Shown piece by piece: positions 42,502 to 53,700 of a stretch of DNA of 64,000 nucleotides. Both the position numbers and the translations under genes were made by a program. This stretch comes from Athripsodes cinereus (lineage: Eukaryota; Arthropoda; Insecta; Trichoptera; Leptoceridae). The stretch covers positions 2,041,572-2,105,571 of the forward strand of contig OX388325.1 in assembly GCA_947579605.1 (NCBI GenBank). Direction: 5' to 3'. Each line of letters begins with the position of its first letter. Within the stretch, counting starts at the first letter, position 1. Under the pieces are notes generated by a model that worked only from the letters and a program-made list of their open reading frames with translations, did not search any database and was not told the DNA's origin.

Positions 42502-42890
42502 TTTTTTTTTTTACGCAGTGGCAGACTTCCATCCACACTTCTCAGCATTATACAACCAGATAAGTCTCCATATGATCAGTCATGGTCACACAAAAACTTA
42601 ACAGTCTAGTGCCGGGAAAAATTTACCTATCCAGATATACAGGATATCAAAGGATTAGGCTCAAAATGCGGGATCAAAATACCAGCATTGTGCCTGAAAT
42701 ATCTGTGTTCAAAAACTTTCTAACAATATTACAAGTGTTTATTGTAAAAGATTTTTGAATTTTTATACATAAATTAACCGGTAAATCTAGTTTTTGTAAA
42801 TTATTTATTAAAAATTTCGGAGTTACCCCTGTAGCTGACATGACTAAAGGTATTATATAAACGGACCTAGAATGCCATTTTTTTTTTTTA
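42502..42890 (-). pseudogene. LINE with restriction-like endonuclease, 3' end, copy 2
   Basis: Matches 28327-28690 of copy 1: poly(T) at 42502-42513 (minus-strand tail), shared 3' UTR, and the coding end IIPLVMSATGVTPK near 42820-42860. The endonuclease P-D...D part is missing, so it is strongly 5'-truncated. Confidence 0.75.
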
Positions 42891-43541
42891 AATATTATTA
42901 TTATTTATATCCATTTTCTTTTTTGTTTGAAGCATCTATATTAATTTTGTTATAATTTCAGTTTGAATGACATAACGTACATATTGTTGTTGCATATTCA
43001 AAAAGAGACATGTGCGCACATTTTTATTTGAGCATACTCTTTTAAAACTGTTCATTAAGGCATTAAAATTGTAGTTTGGACTTTTTATTGGCATGTGATA
43101 TTATTCTTTAAGTATTAAATTTTAATATTTGATACTAAGAATCACTTTATAAAATGGTTATGATGGCATTATAAGCAATTTATTCTAGAAATGTCAAAAT
43201 ATTTATGAATTCACACGTCCCTTTTTGATATGTAACGACAATATGGACAATTCACACAGATCGAGCTAGTCCCAAATCAAGATATAAATCTTGTATTATG
43301 GGTACTAATGCGATACACATATACGATGCACCAAACACATATGCATGTAACACCCAGACCCGGGGCAATTTGAAAAAGGGCATTTTTCAATTTGCCCTGG
43401 ACTAAAGAATGTTGCCTCTACCCCACATCAGCTGTCAATATTAGTTGCACATGCTTTTACTCTATAAAAATTTGTTTATCGCTTGCTTTTTTTTAAATAT
43501 ACAATAAGAACATTTGATTAACATGTCATAGTTATGATGTA
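42891..43541. other. Unclassified stretch
   Basis: No supported gene. GGGCAATTTGAAAAAGGGCA and TGCCCTTTTTCAAATTGCCC-like complementarity around 43374-43402 makes a short hairpin. Confidence 0.3.
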
Positions 43542-43544
43542 TTA

Positions 43545-44073
43545 TGGGGTGTTCACATTTGGCGAATATCGCCAGGCGAATTTCGTTTGCATAAAAAACA
43601 AAATTTGCCAGACGCCCATTGATAGTCACACCTGTTCACACAGTCCACCAATATAGAAACGATCTGTCAGATGCGCTTTGATTTTGGCATTGTTTTAAAA
43701 ATGGCAGACGTCGAGATGGAGATCGCAAAGTGTTTATTTTTAATCGAAAATGTTATAGTAGAGGTTATAAGGCGCCTTTTAATTAAGGAAACAAACGCCA
43801 CAAACCAACAACAAAGATAACAGCCGTCACGAAGCGGGAAACATTAAAAAATTTATAGGTTATAAAGTTTTTTCCATAGATACGGACGTCGTGCACAACT
43901 ACGAATGCGCGAATCGCTCCACCAAATTGAAAAGTTGAAAGGTGGTCAACTTGAGACGATATCGTTTTCACTAGTTTTTATCGTTTCAGACTAGCTGTGA
44001 TTTTGTTCACACGGTTCAAATGGCTGACGATATTTTGGTTTCCTGGTGATATTCGCCAAATGTGAACACCACA
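43545..44073. repeat. PIF/Harbinger-like MITE family E, copy 2
   Basis: TTA at 43542-43544 and 44074-44076 is a 3-bp target duplication, as in PIF/Harbinger. Termini TGGGGTGTTCACATTTGGCG and ATTCGCCAAATGTGAACACC. Contains an ATG near 43701 opening the frame M-A-D-V-E-M-E-I-A-K. Confidence 0.85.
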
Positions 44074-44076
44074 TTA

Positions 44077-45390
44077 TGAATAATATTGAACGAGACACAA
44101 TTATAATTTTTTTTGCTCGTGGGCCCTTGTTCTAGCAGCAGCGTCAATTATAAACTAAGATATAAAAACAACACATGGAAAGTCTTCTTAACAAATAAAT
44201 AGATTAGTCCAGATTTGCATTAAACAATACATGTACATTAAAATAAACTAATGCTTTTGCTGAAAAAGTGGAGACGATCGTCAGCAAGAGGATTCGGGCC
44301 TCGTGTTTCCTGACTGAAAGACTTAACACCCAATTTCATAAAACATAAAGGTCCTTTATCAAATTTGGATTTCATAATAAGGTTTTTTGGCTTATCACAA
44401 TTACGTTCAATGCTTCTTTGTTGTTCTTACGTTCTTACGTCCTGTTCTTACGTCCAATCGTTCTTACAATTTCACAAACAAAAAATGAAATATTCTTTCT
44501 ATACATATAAATAAATATAATTGTTTATGATTTGAACGTAACGTAATCCTTCTTTCATTTCTACCACTAACCTCATTGACGATGATCGTGTCCATCATTT
44601 TTATGGGTGTAAATAAGTTTTTTACCAACTTACCCCGAATCTCAGCTTTTCGTAACGCCGAAAAACGCCTTAAAGCTTTGACACACACCGTATATATACG
44701 GCGCCCTTGAGGTGGCGGCGTCACGGATCATTAAACGGCGCCAAATACAAATTGTCCATATTATTATTATTATCTCAAACATTATAGAGTTGTTGACTTA
44801 TAGAACTAGACAATCGATATGGCAAAAAGTTTGTGATGACGAGTGCAGATCAAGGACATAATTAAAATATTTCATTTTTTTAGTATTGACTAGGTTTTGA
44901 CATACTGCACAGAAAAATTAAATAAAACTTAATTATAACATCACATTCACAACTGGCATGTGTTGTGTAACAACGTTTTAAGACACACCAGCATTAAACT
45001 GAGCTAATAATTGAAGACACCAGTGAATTAAGGTATTTGTCACATTTTTTCACGAGGCCTACACATGTTGGAGTGGGGATATTCACCATGCTATAGATCC
45101 ACACAATAGCTCATTATTAATTTATTTTACGAGGGCATCACCTCCAATCGCACCACATTTACATTGTATGTCCTTTAGAGGCGGATATCCCCACTTCAAT
45201 TGGTAATTTTTACAACTTGCATAATGTGTTTGGCAGACACAATTTAATCTGTATCTATCTGTACCATGACTACAACTTCCACAAGTGAGGTAGCCAGCAG
45301 ACTAATTTCAGCATGTAATAAACAAGTGAATTGCCTTTTCTGTGCCAAAAAATAAATTAACTCATAAATCACCACAAATCAAAAACCTTT
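44077..45390. other. Intergenic stretch with small repeat traces
   Basis: 44700-44740 (GGCGCCCTTGAGGTGG, AAACGGCGCC) mirrors motifs at 25110-25160 and 29670-29710. 45265-45335 is one diverged unit of the minisatellite family. No gene seen. Confidence 0.35.
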
Positions 45391-45587
45391 TCAGCAGGCG
45401 GGCCAAATTTCAGAATGAGATTTCCTACCGGGCCGCACAACAATGTACTCCATAAATGTAGATATGAGCGCCGCGCCGGCGCGCCGCCGCCGCCGGCCGA
45501 CGAAGTCGACGCGCCGATTAATATCGAGCGAACGCGAGATCAGTGTGATTACCATTACGAGGGCGTGCACGTCTGCGAGTTGTAAAA

Positions 45588-48142
45588 ATGGCGGTGACGG
45601 CGACAGAGATTGACATTTTTAAGAAGAAGTTAAGTGAAATTAGTGTGAGCGAACTAAGCAAAACTTCATCAAAACATAGTTTTTGTTGGAACTATTTCGG
45701 ACAATTAGTTGTAAATATCGACGGAAAGAAAAGAACAGTTTTGGGAGAGCAAATTTTTTGCGGGGCGTGCTTAAAACGTGAAAAAGATAATGATTCTGAA
45801 GTTTTGTTTTCCAAGTAAATACCTACCCTCTAATAATTTTTAAATGTTATATCTGTCTGCTTAAACGCAGCTGCACCTACTTGCAAGCTATAATCTGCTT
45901 TTGTAGGGCGAAACTTCAATGTTACTTCGATTAATATACATAATACAATACTAAACTCAGTATTGTAAAATTTTCAAAGTGGCCGCCGCCACAAGATGGC
46001 GGAATAAAAGCTTGTATTTTAAAAATGTTTTTTTAATGTAATTTTTTTTTTAATGCAATATTATTTAACTAGTGCCTTGTTAGTTGTTTCATACTAAAAC
46101 TTTAAGAGCCATAGTTTTATCGTGTATCGCTCTAAATACTTATGCGCTTTATCTTTTTCTAATTTTTAACCATTAGTTAGGAGAACCTAATTGAAATAAT
46201 AGGTTAAATTGAGATTCTAGTTTACTTTATTTTTATTACAGTGGATTTTACACTTACATTTCATTTTTCAGAGCTAACGTGAAAGTCTACAGCAAGAATA
46301 TAGCCACTAGTAATCTTCTGCGCCACTTAAAAGATGAACACAACTTGGAAGGTCAACTAAAGGCGAAAGTTGTACCAATCAAAGAGTTTTTTTCCGTCCA
46401 AAGAAAGTCGAAGCCTGTTTTAAAAAGCGGTAACTGGTGGAAGAAAAGACAAGTGGCTGCTCTCACGGGATCTAGCCCTTTGGTTTGCAAGATCATTAAT
46501 GCCATTCGACAGCATAGATGATGAAGCCATGAGGGATTTTTAAAAAAAATATAATATTGTCGAGGCGGATGAAGATCTACCATCACGCCAAAACATTGCC
46601 CGAGAAGGCTTAGAAGACGTCTATAATAGCATGTTAGCATATGTCAAAGACATTATTCAACAACAAAATATTCAATTTGGGGCTGTGACATCAGATTTAT
46701 GGACAGACCAATTCAGACGCCGTAATTACATAACCTGTACTTTTCATTTTATTTCAAACGACATGCAGCTTACGAAATTTACCCTAGCAACAAAACAAGT
46801 TACTGGGAAACATTCTGGTGAAAAAATTAAAAAGGAAATTCAGGACATATTGGAAGAATTTCAAATTCCACAGAGTGATATTACTTTGGTGACGGACTCT
46901 GGGAGTAATATGAAAAGAGCTGCAAATCTACTAAATATGAAGAATCATCTTTGCCTTGGACATGCTCTGCATAACCTGGTCACCGTTGATGGTATCCAGT
47001 GCACCGATGAAATTCTTACACTGATCACCAAATGTAAGAAGATAGTTAAACATTTGAGATACAGAGCACCGCAACTAGAAGCCGCCGCCAACAAAGAACA
47101 ACGTGAACTGTTGTTGTCTCTTGAAACAATTGGCGAACATTCAGAAAACACAGACGATGACAGCGATAACACGTCAGATGAAGGCGGGGATGATTTATCG
47201 TCTACAACAAACCTCACAACTGGTGCTCCTCCAACCATCAAGACGAGTACGCCTACTAGGTGGCACAGCATGCTAATGATGCTGACAAGCATTGGTCACA
47301 GTGCGAATCGTCAGCCTATTAGGGACATGCTAATAGATATAGACCGCAGTGCTCTTTTACTCAATGAGAACGAGTATAACTTGATTTTAACCTTATCATC
47401 ATTTTTGGACAGATTCAAAACAATCGTGGATATGTTGAGTTCCGAATCGCAATCTACGATTAACTTGGCGTTGGTTTTTAAATCAGAAATAAGGCGATTA
47501 TTAGATGAGTGTAGCGACAGGGAGCCACTCGTAATTACCAGGATGAAGAATAATATGTTGCGGAAATTGGAACACCGCTTTCCTGCCACAGATCTGATTG
47601 TTGCGGCCACTTTGTTAGACTGCAGATTCCATTCAATCAAGGAAATTGACGCATGCATGGAAAGCCGTGAAACTACCAAGGTAGAATTTTTATCAAAAAT
47701 GGTAAAATCTATTCTGAAAGATGAAGATGTTACTGACCCAACACCTCAAGGAAGCCATAAAACACCTGAACCGAGTACCTCGAAGACTTCTTTCTTGATG
47801 GATTTGGCAAAACTGCATAGTAGCGCACAATTTGATGTGGACAGCGATGTTGAAAATGAGTGCTGGAAATATTTCAGCACAGCCACAGTTAAAGATCTTG
47901 AGCCCTACGATGATAACGTGCTTGAATTCTGGAAAGACCGAAAGTTCTCATTTCCTTTGCTGTCGAAATTGGTTCGTGCAATATTATTTGTTCCAGCGAC
48001 TAGTACCCCAAGTGAAAGGGTATTTTCTGTCACTGGTCAAATAATAACAACTAAAAGATCCTGTCTAAATCCTTTGAGGATCAATCGTATCATGTTTATA
48101 CACGACAACTATGGTCACTGCAAAACTGATGCTCCATATTAA
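45588..48142 (+). pseudogene. hAT transposase with BED zinc finger, frameshifted
   Basis: Exon 1 is 45588-45814, intron 45815-46271 (GTAAAT...TTTTTCAG, 457 bp), exon 2 from 46272; the splice keeps the frame (a split Lys codon). Together they form a BED finger: aromatic W in SFCWNYFG, C-x2-C in CGACLK, H-x4-H in LLRHLKDEH. The exon 2 frame stops at 46521. The transposase proper continues in another frame at 46631-48142 (503 codons), so there is at least one frameshift at 46500-46600, near the A8 run at 46544. The catalytic-domain signs are TSDLWTD, LVTDSGSNM, CLGHALH, TPTRWHS and DCRFH, and the C-terminal dimerisation block is FPLLSKLVRAILFVPATSTP then SERVFS. It is close to intact but probably inactive. 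Confidence 0.93.
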
Positions 48143-48438
48143 TTATGTTTTTTTTTTATGTTTTCATTTATTTTCGGTTACATTAAATATATTTTTAAAT
48201 ACTTTTAACATTTAATTTAATCTCTTCGAATTGCTTTAATTTTAATCTCCTTTGTTTTTTTTGTCTTACGAAAAGAAGAATAATTCTTATATTTTTATCA
48301 TTGATCTCAATTTAGTTTTATTCTCTAGATTTGCTTGTGCAGTGTTTATTGCTCTGTGTAATTTATAAGAATGTAAAAAGCTGTTTACACCTTGATTTAT
48401 TTAGCAACAAACGTTGATTTTGCAATGTTATACATAAT

Positions 48439-48486
48439 ACACACCAAGAATCAATAGATTCTAGAACCTATTGATTCTTGGTGTGT
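48439..48486 (+). terminator. Hairpin in the hAT 3' region
   Basis: ACACACCAAGAATCAATAG (48439-48457) and its exact complement at 48468-48486 form a 19-bp stem with a 10-nt loop, about 300 nt past the transposase stop. It could mark the transcript 3' end or be a transposon binding site. The role is inferred. Confidence 0.5.
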
Positions 48487-48613
48487 TTACTTGTTGAATT
48501 TTATATAATTTTATCTCTTCTTTGTAAATTGTTTTAAATAAAACTGTGGTTGAGCAGAAAATAACGCATTATATTGATTTTCCTATAAAAATCTGCCTTT
48601 CATAGTCGCGCCG

Positions 48614-49232
48614 ATCCTCACACTTTAAGAACGTCGATGTGGCCCTGAGCGAGACAGGACGCCTAATCATATGATTCCTCAGGCTTACTCCCAAGGAAAA
48701 GGTCCATCTCCTGGATGAGATTGCACCGCTAAATACACGAAGAACTGTCGCAGCCGAGGAAGAAAGACGAAAACAAAAAAGTTATCGGGCACGACCCGAC
48801 CCCCCCCGTACCGAGGCTCAGGTCAAGACGCAGCTTCCTATCGAAAACCAATGAATTGCACACCACCTCGCATGAAATAAGAAACGAGCTGTGACGAGAA
48901 CAGGTTGGGAAGAACAAATGGTTAAAACCAAGCGAGACTCTCCCAACCGGACTACCAGACAACACCTCCCGTACGGGATTTGTTCAGCCCTGAACAGACT
49001 CAGAACGGGTGTGAGTAGATGTAAGGTTAACATCCAGAGATGGAAACTGCTGGGGGCGAGCAGGATGTGACGTGCGATTGTGGAGAGGAGCAAAACGCGG
49101 CGCACCTGTTGGTGTGCCCACTCATGGGGGAACCTTATAATGAGGAGGACCCCCTGACTGCAAGCAACAAGGCTGTGATGGCTGCAAGATATTGAAGAGG
49201 GTGCAAATAGGGTCTGGACATGGAAAGTAAGT
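48614..49232 (+). pseudogene. LINE 3' fragment inserted in the hAT element
   Basis: Flanked by a 12-bp direct repeat ATAGTCGCGCCG (48602-48613 and 49233-49244), which is hAT subterminal sequence. The plus strand encodes LPYGICSALNRLRTGVSRCK, then after a frameshift CDCGEEQNAAHLLVCPLMGE, the C-x-C...H-x-x-x-x-C tail common at LINE C-termini. The insertion is younger than the hAT copy it interrupts, unless the hAT moved with it. Confidence 0.8.
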
Positions 49233-49547
49233 ATAGTCGCGCCGCCGAAACGCCGCCGCCGCCGACACTCGCGAGTCGGCGCGCCGCCGCCGACAAATTG
49301 TCTATCGGTGCTCATATCTACATAAATGTAACATTTTATAATTTTACTAAACCTTAAAATTTCTCCCCCCCCCCTGTCGCCAAATTTTCAAAATGGTAAG
49401 AGAACTCGGTTTTCTTTAAGAATATTTTCTCAAAATACCTCTTTCAAAAAAAGTAACAGGTACTTGTGCCGACTATTATTAAAAAAAGTTTGGATATGCT
49501 TCACGGGCCGCACGTAGACACCTAACGGGCGGCGGGTTGGCCACCCT

Positions 49548-50261
49548 TGCCTTAAATGCATTGTATGGAATTTCCATCATGCTAAATATTTTGGTATAGG
49601 TAATTATTTATTATTAATGGCAATGGTATAATTTTTTAATCTGGTAATTATTTGAAGAGTTAATATATAGATTCAAGTAAAAATAAAACTATATCAACCT
49701 TTTTGTCTATGATTTGTGTCAGTAGTAATTGTCATAGCGCAGGTTTTACGTTTTTTGTATTTTGCTAAGTTTTACTGTTGAATTTCTCAGCCATCTCTCA
49801 TCTTTTACAAGGAGAAAAATCAAAAAAATATAATATTGTTTTTATAATTTCATACACATACAATTCCATATTACTTCATAATTATTATTTTTCTAGCTGA
49901 CAGACCATACATACACATATGATGATGGAAATTTCCATCATACTAATTTTCCTTTAAAAAATGTATGTACTTTTATTGTGTCATTGATTTTTTTTTATTA
50001 TTTTTACCGAAAACTACACCTCAAACTGCATCACAAAAATTTTTTTTAAATGCAATACAAAAAATCATGTGTTTAAGGGTTAAAACTTCAGAAAGAGGGG
50101 AAGTATAGGTAGTTCATCAACGCTGAATCGAAGACGGTAAATGTCCCACAAGTGAATATTTGTCATTTATAGTGGGACATTTGCAAAGAGTGTTGCAATG
50201 AATTCAATTCATTTTATAATACTCTTCACATTTAAATTGTGATAATATAAAAAGTAACAAT
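49548..50261. other. 3' region of Daxx and unclassified DNA
   Basis: A minus-strand AATAAA at 49994-49999 lies about 260 nt past the Daxx stop codon and may be its poly(A) signal. No other feature is supported. Confidence 0.4.
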
Positions 50262-50785
50262 TCATAGTACATCACTTTCTTCGATAATTATATTATCATA
50301 CATTCCTAAATCTGTGTTACAATCGGGTGTCGGAATATTCGCATCATCCACTCTCAATGACATACATTCGCTGATCATGACACAGCCCAAACCGTCTCCA
50401 ACATCCGAAATAAGGTTGCTTTGCGCTTCGTTATCAACTAGGGTTAAGTCTGTAGAATCATTAGCCGCATCTTCAATATATTTCGAATCATCGACGTTTA
50501 AATTTGATTCGCTGTTGACAATGGTAGCTTCACAATCTTCATCTGCAGTTTCGTCAATAAATTCTGGATTACTACTCGATTCGTTCTCTGTTGATCTGTG
50601 CGTTTGTTTGTTATTTAATTTTGATGTAACTGTGTCCGTTTCAGATTGTTTTTCTGCTTCATCGACAGATAAAACGTCTGAACTGCTAACGGACGCTACT
50701 GCAGCGTTCTCTTCTGTTGTGGAGATTCTGTTATCTCCTTGTGTGAGCATATCTTTGTCAACAGCATTGTCATTATCGATGATAT
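50262..50785 (-). CDS. Daxx: Daxx exon 7 (C-terminal SUMO motif)
   Basis: Residues 1135-1309, acidic and serine-rich, ending YDNIIIEESDVL and TAA at 50262. Acceptor CATTTCAG. Confidence 0.82.
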
Positions 50786-53700
50786 CTGAAATGGAAAAAT
50801 CAATTCAATAATAAGCAAAAAAATATTTCACACATAAAACAACAACAAAAGATCTTTAGATATTTAAATTTCAAAGTTCCTTAGCTCCCATATCTTCCAC
50901 ACGTTTCATAATAAAAATATACAGAAAACTTGAAGAAAACTCTAAGTCCAAATTAAAGCACAACTACATTCATTTAAACTATCACGGCACCTCGTGCCGC
51001 AAGTGGGGAAGCCAAAGATTATAACAGCATGCAATAAATATGCAAGTCATCTTGCCAATAAAATTTGAGACATTCTAGATAGGGGTGGCATACCTAATTT
51101 GTTTGAGTTTATTGGCACTAACAATGTGGTGGTCACGAAACATTTTAAAAATATTTATTTAAAGTTACTATGTACTACACCACATAAATTTCATACCTAA
51201 TGGCTATATTAATAATGTTAAATGTCTTATACGCAATGTTTTACAAGCACCCGTCTTTCACAGGACACTCAAAAGCTAAGAGATAAGATTGGGAGACCCT
51301 CTCTTAGCGGGGGACTCCACGCAGCATAGGAAATAACAATAATAATAATACAAATAAAAACTCTTGAAAATGAATGTTTGGAGCAAGTGGACGAGTATGT
51401 ATATTTAGGAAGTTTTTTTGCGAGGGATGGAAGATGCGACAAGGATAACGAAAGAAGAAAAGTGGCCGGTGCTTGGATTAACGGTGCACTTCGACCTATT
51501 GTCAGCAATGAAAATGTGTCGAACATGGCAAAATTGCTAGTGCAGAATACCATCCTGGTACCGACACTTATGTATGCAAGCGAAACGTGGACATGGTTGA
51601 AGAAGGACGAAAGTGAAATAAATGCTGTGGAGATGAGGTCGCTGGGGAGGATGGTTGGTAAAACGTCGCGTGATAGAGTGAGGAATGAGGGTACTAGAAG
51701 AATGAGTGGATGCAAGAGGAGTGTTGTGGATAGAATGCGTGTAAATAAATTGAGATGGTTTAGTCATGTGGAACGAATGGAAGAGGAAAGAATGACAAAG
51801 AGAATATACTTGGCTGAAAGGAGGGGTGTGAGGAAGTGCGGGCTTCCGAGAACTACATGGCTTAAACATGTAGATCAAATTCTCAAGGACAACCGTGTTT
51901 TGAGTAAGAGAAATCGACATGCGTGCATGAGATATTGTATGACTGTGGAGGAGGCGAAAGAAGTATGTAAGGACAGATCTAATTGGCGTTCCGTTCTCTC
52001 TGCCTACCCCACTTGGGATACGACGTGAGAGAATAGATAGATAGATAGATAAAAGCTCTGACGAAAACTTACCTGAATTTTCCTTCTCGATAACAGTAGA
52101 GTTGACTTCCTCAGTACTCTCATCAACATCCATCGCAAGTATCACACTGTCTTTCCTAGTTCTGGTATCCATACTGACGCTATCTTCGTTGAGTAAATCC
52201 AGACCGGACAGCACAGAACTCGGTCTAACAGTCTTGAGTTTCTTAAATCTTCTACACGGTTTACTGTCTTCAGTGTCGGCTTCGACGCCACTATTAAAAC
52301 TGTCTCTGGAGTCCGATGAAATAAGATCGACGAGAGACAAACTACTGCAGTTGCTTTTTTCTTCGTCGTCCATGTCTTTTGAACTCGCCGACACATTTTT
52401 AGTATCGCTTTCAGACAGATTCTTGGTGTCATCATCATTTTCATGTAATTCAACAACAGCATCAACTATTTCAACATCTTTAACCTGAACACGAGTTTTT
52501 TCGACAGATTCATTCACAAAACCATCTTTAGTATCCACTTTAACCGATTTAGATTCTAGAATAACCGATGTCTCAATTGTAACAGACTTCTTGTCAAACG
52601 TGGAATCAATTTCTTCAATTGTTCTATCATTATTATTATCTTTATTTGTTTCATCTTTTGAAACACCACCACTGTTTTTGCTGGTAGCTTCACTAGTTTT
52701 TTTACTGCCTTCTATATCTACTTCAGCCTTATTGGTAACCTCAGTCTTATTTGTATTGTCTCCTTCTTTCTCATTCGACTCTCCTGATTTGGATCCTTCA
52801 CCCTCGTCTCCGCTTTCATCGTCGGATCCTTCCGATTTATCAGCATCCCCATCGGGCACATCCTCCGGTACCAATTTAAGATTGTACTGCTTTTCTACAA
52901 ACCTGAAAGAGGAGGATTAACAAAAATATTACTCTATGTACCTAATGCCAAAATTCTATTGTATAACTTTTTTGAAAGCATGTGACCAACATTATAGAAT
53001 TAAACCTACAGCTTTCCACAACAGGTAGTATATAATTTTTGTCAAACTACGATATATCACACACTCTCAGCAAAACATGACCCAGCCAGAATCACCAGAG
53101 AATGCAGATTTTTGCTGAGTATGTTGGCACACAGTTTCATTTGTGACATGCGCTTACTTGTTGATAATTTCCATTTCTCTATTCTTGGATATCTCCCTGT
53201 TCTTCTCGAGTGCCTCTGCCAACTTACTATCCTCATCTGCAGGATCGTTGTTGGAGCCCAGCATGCAGGTGAAATCATTGAACTCTGCCTCACGACGCTT
53301 CTTTTGGAGCAGTGTTCCAATTTCCACAAATGCCTCTCTCGCTAGAACAATCAGCAATCAAATTTATCGCAAACTATGTTTAAAGATACCCAAATCAGAT
53401 TATTACATAAAGCACATACATACACAGTTAGCCTGCCTTTTCAAATAAATCGGGCATTTATTTTGTGCAAGATATTGACAATTGGAAGAGTCCTTTATCC
53501 CAGAGTGAAGAGTTGGCTGAGAAGAAAGTTGGTAGAGAAATAGACAGTTGTTTCTTAACATTTAAATTACCTTCCCTATGCAATTCATCCTGTCTTAGAT
53601 TGAGTCCCTGCTCTTTGGCACAGTGCTCCACACACTTGAGCACGTCCACATAGTCAGGGAACCAGTGAGGTCTGGAGTTAGCAGCCGTTTTTACTGCAGA

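Larger units (their letters stand above)
45459..49320 (+). mobile_element. hAT transposon, nearly complete, target duplication CATAAATG
   Basis: 3862 bp between identical 8-bp flanks CATAAATG (45451-45458 and 49321-49328). Inverted termini are TAGATATGAGCGCCG and CGGTGCTCATATCTA. Both ends carry unusually GC-rich subterminal zones made of GCCGCC repeats. It encodes a BED-finger exon and a transposase, but a frameshift separates them, and a LINE fragment sits in the 3' end. Confidence 0.95.
45395..49547. mobile_element. GGGCCGC-rich hAT-like repeat split by the 45459 hAT element
   Basis: 45395-45458 (CAGGCGGGCCAAATTTC, CCGGGCCGCAC) and 49329-49547 (ACGGGCCGCACGTAG, CGGGTTGGCCACCC) look like the two ends of one non-autonomous element. 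Boundaries are approximate and no target duplication was confirmed. Confidence 0.5.

Noticed and set aside
46353..46640. Antisense ORFs over the hAT transposase and BEL polyprotein
   Set aside because: They are complement shadows of strong plus-strand coding frames and lack recognisable domains.
51537..52874. 445-codon minus-strand ORF as one protein
   Set aside because: Only 52073-52874 is Daxx exon 6; past the GTAAGT donor it reads through intron and antisense LINE sequence.
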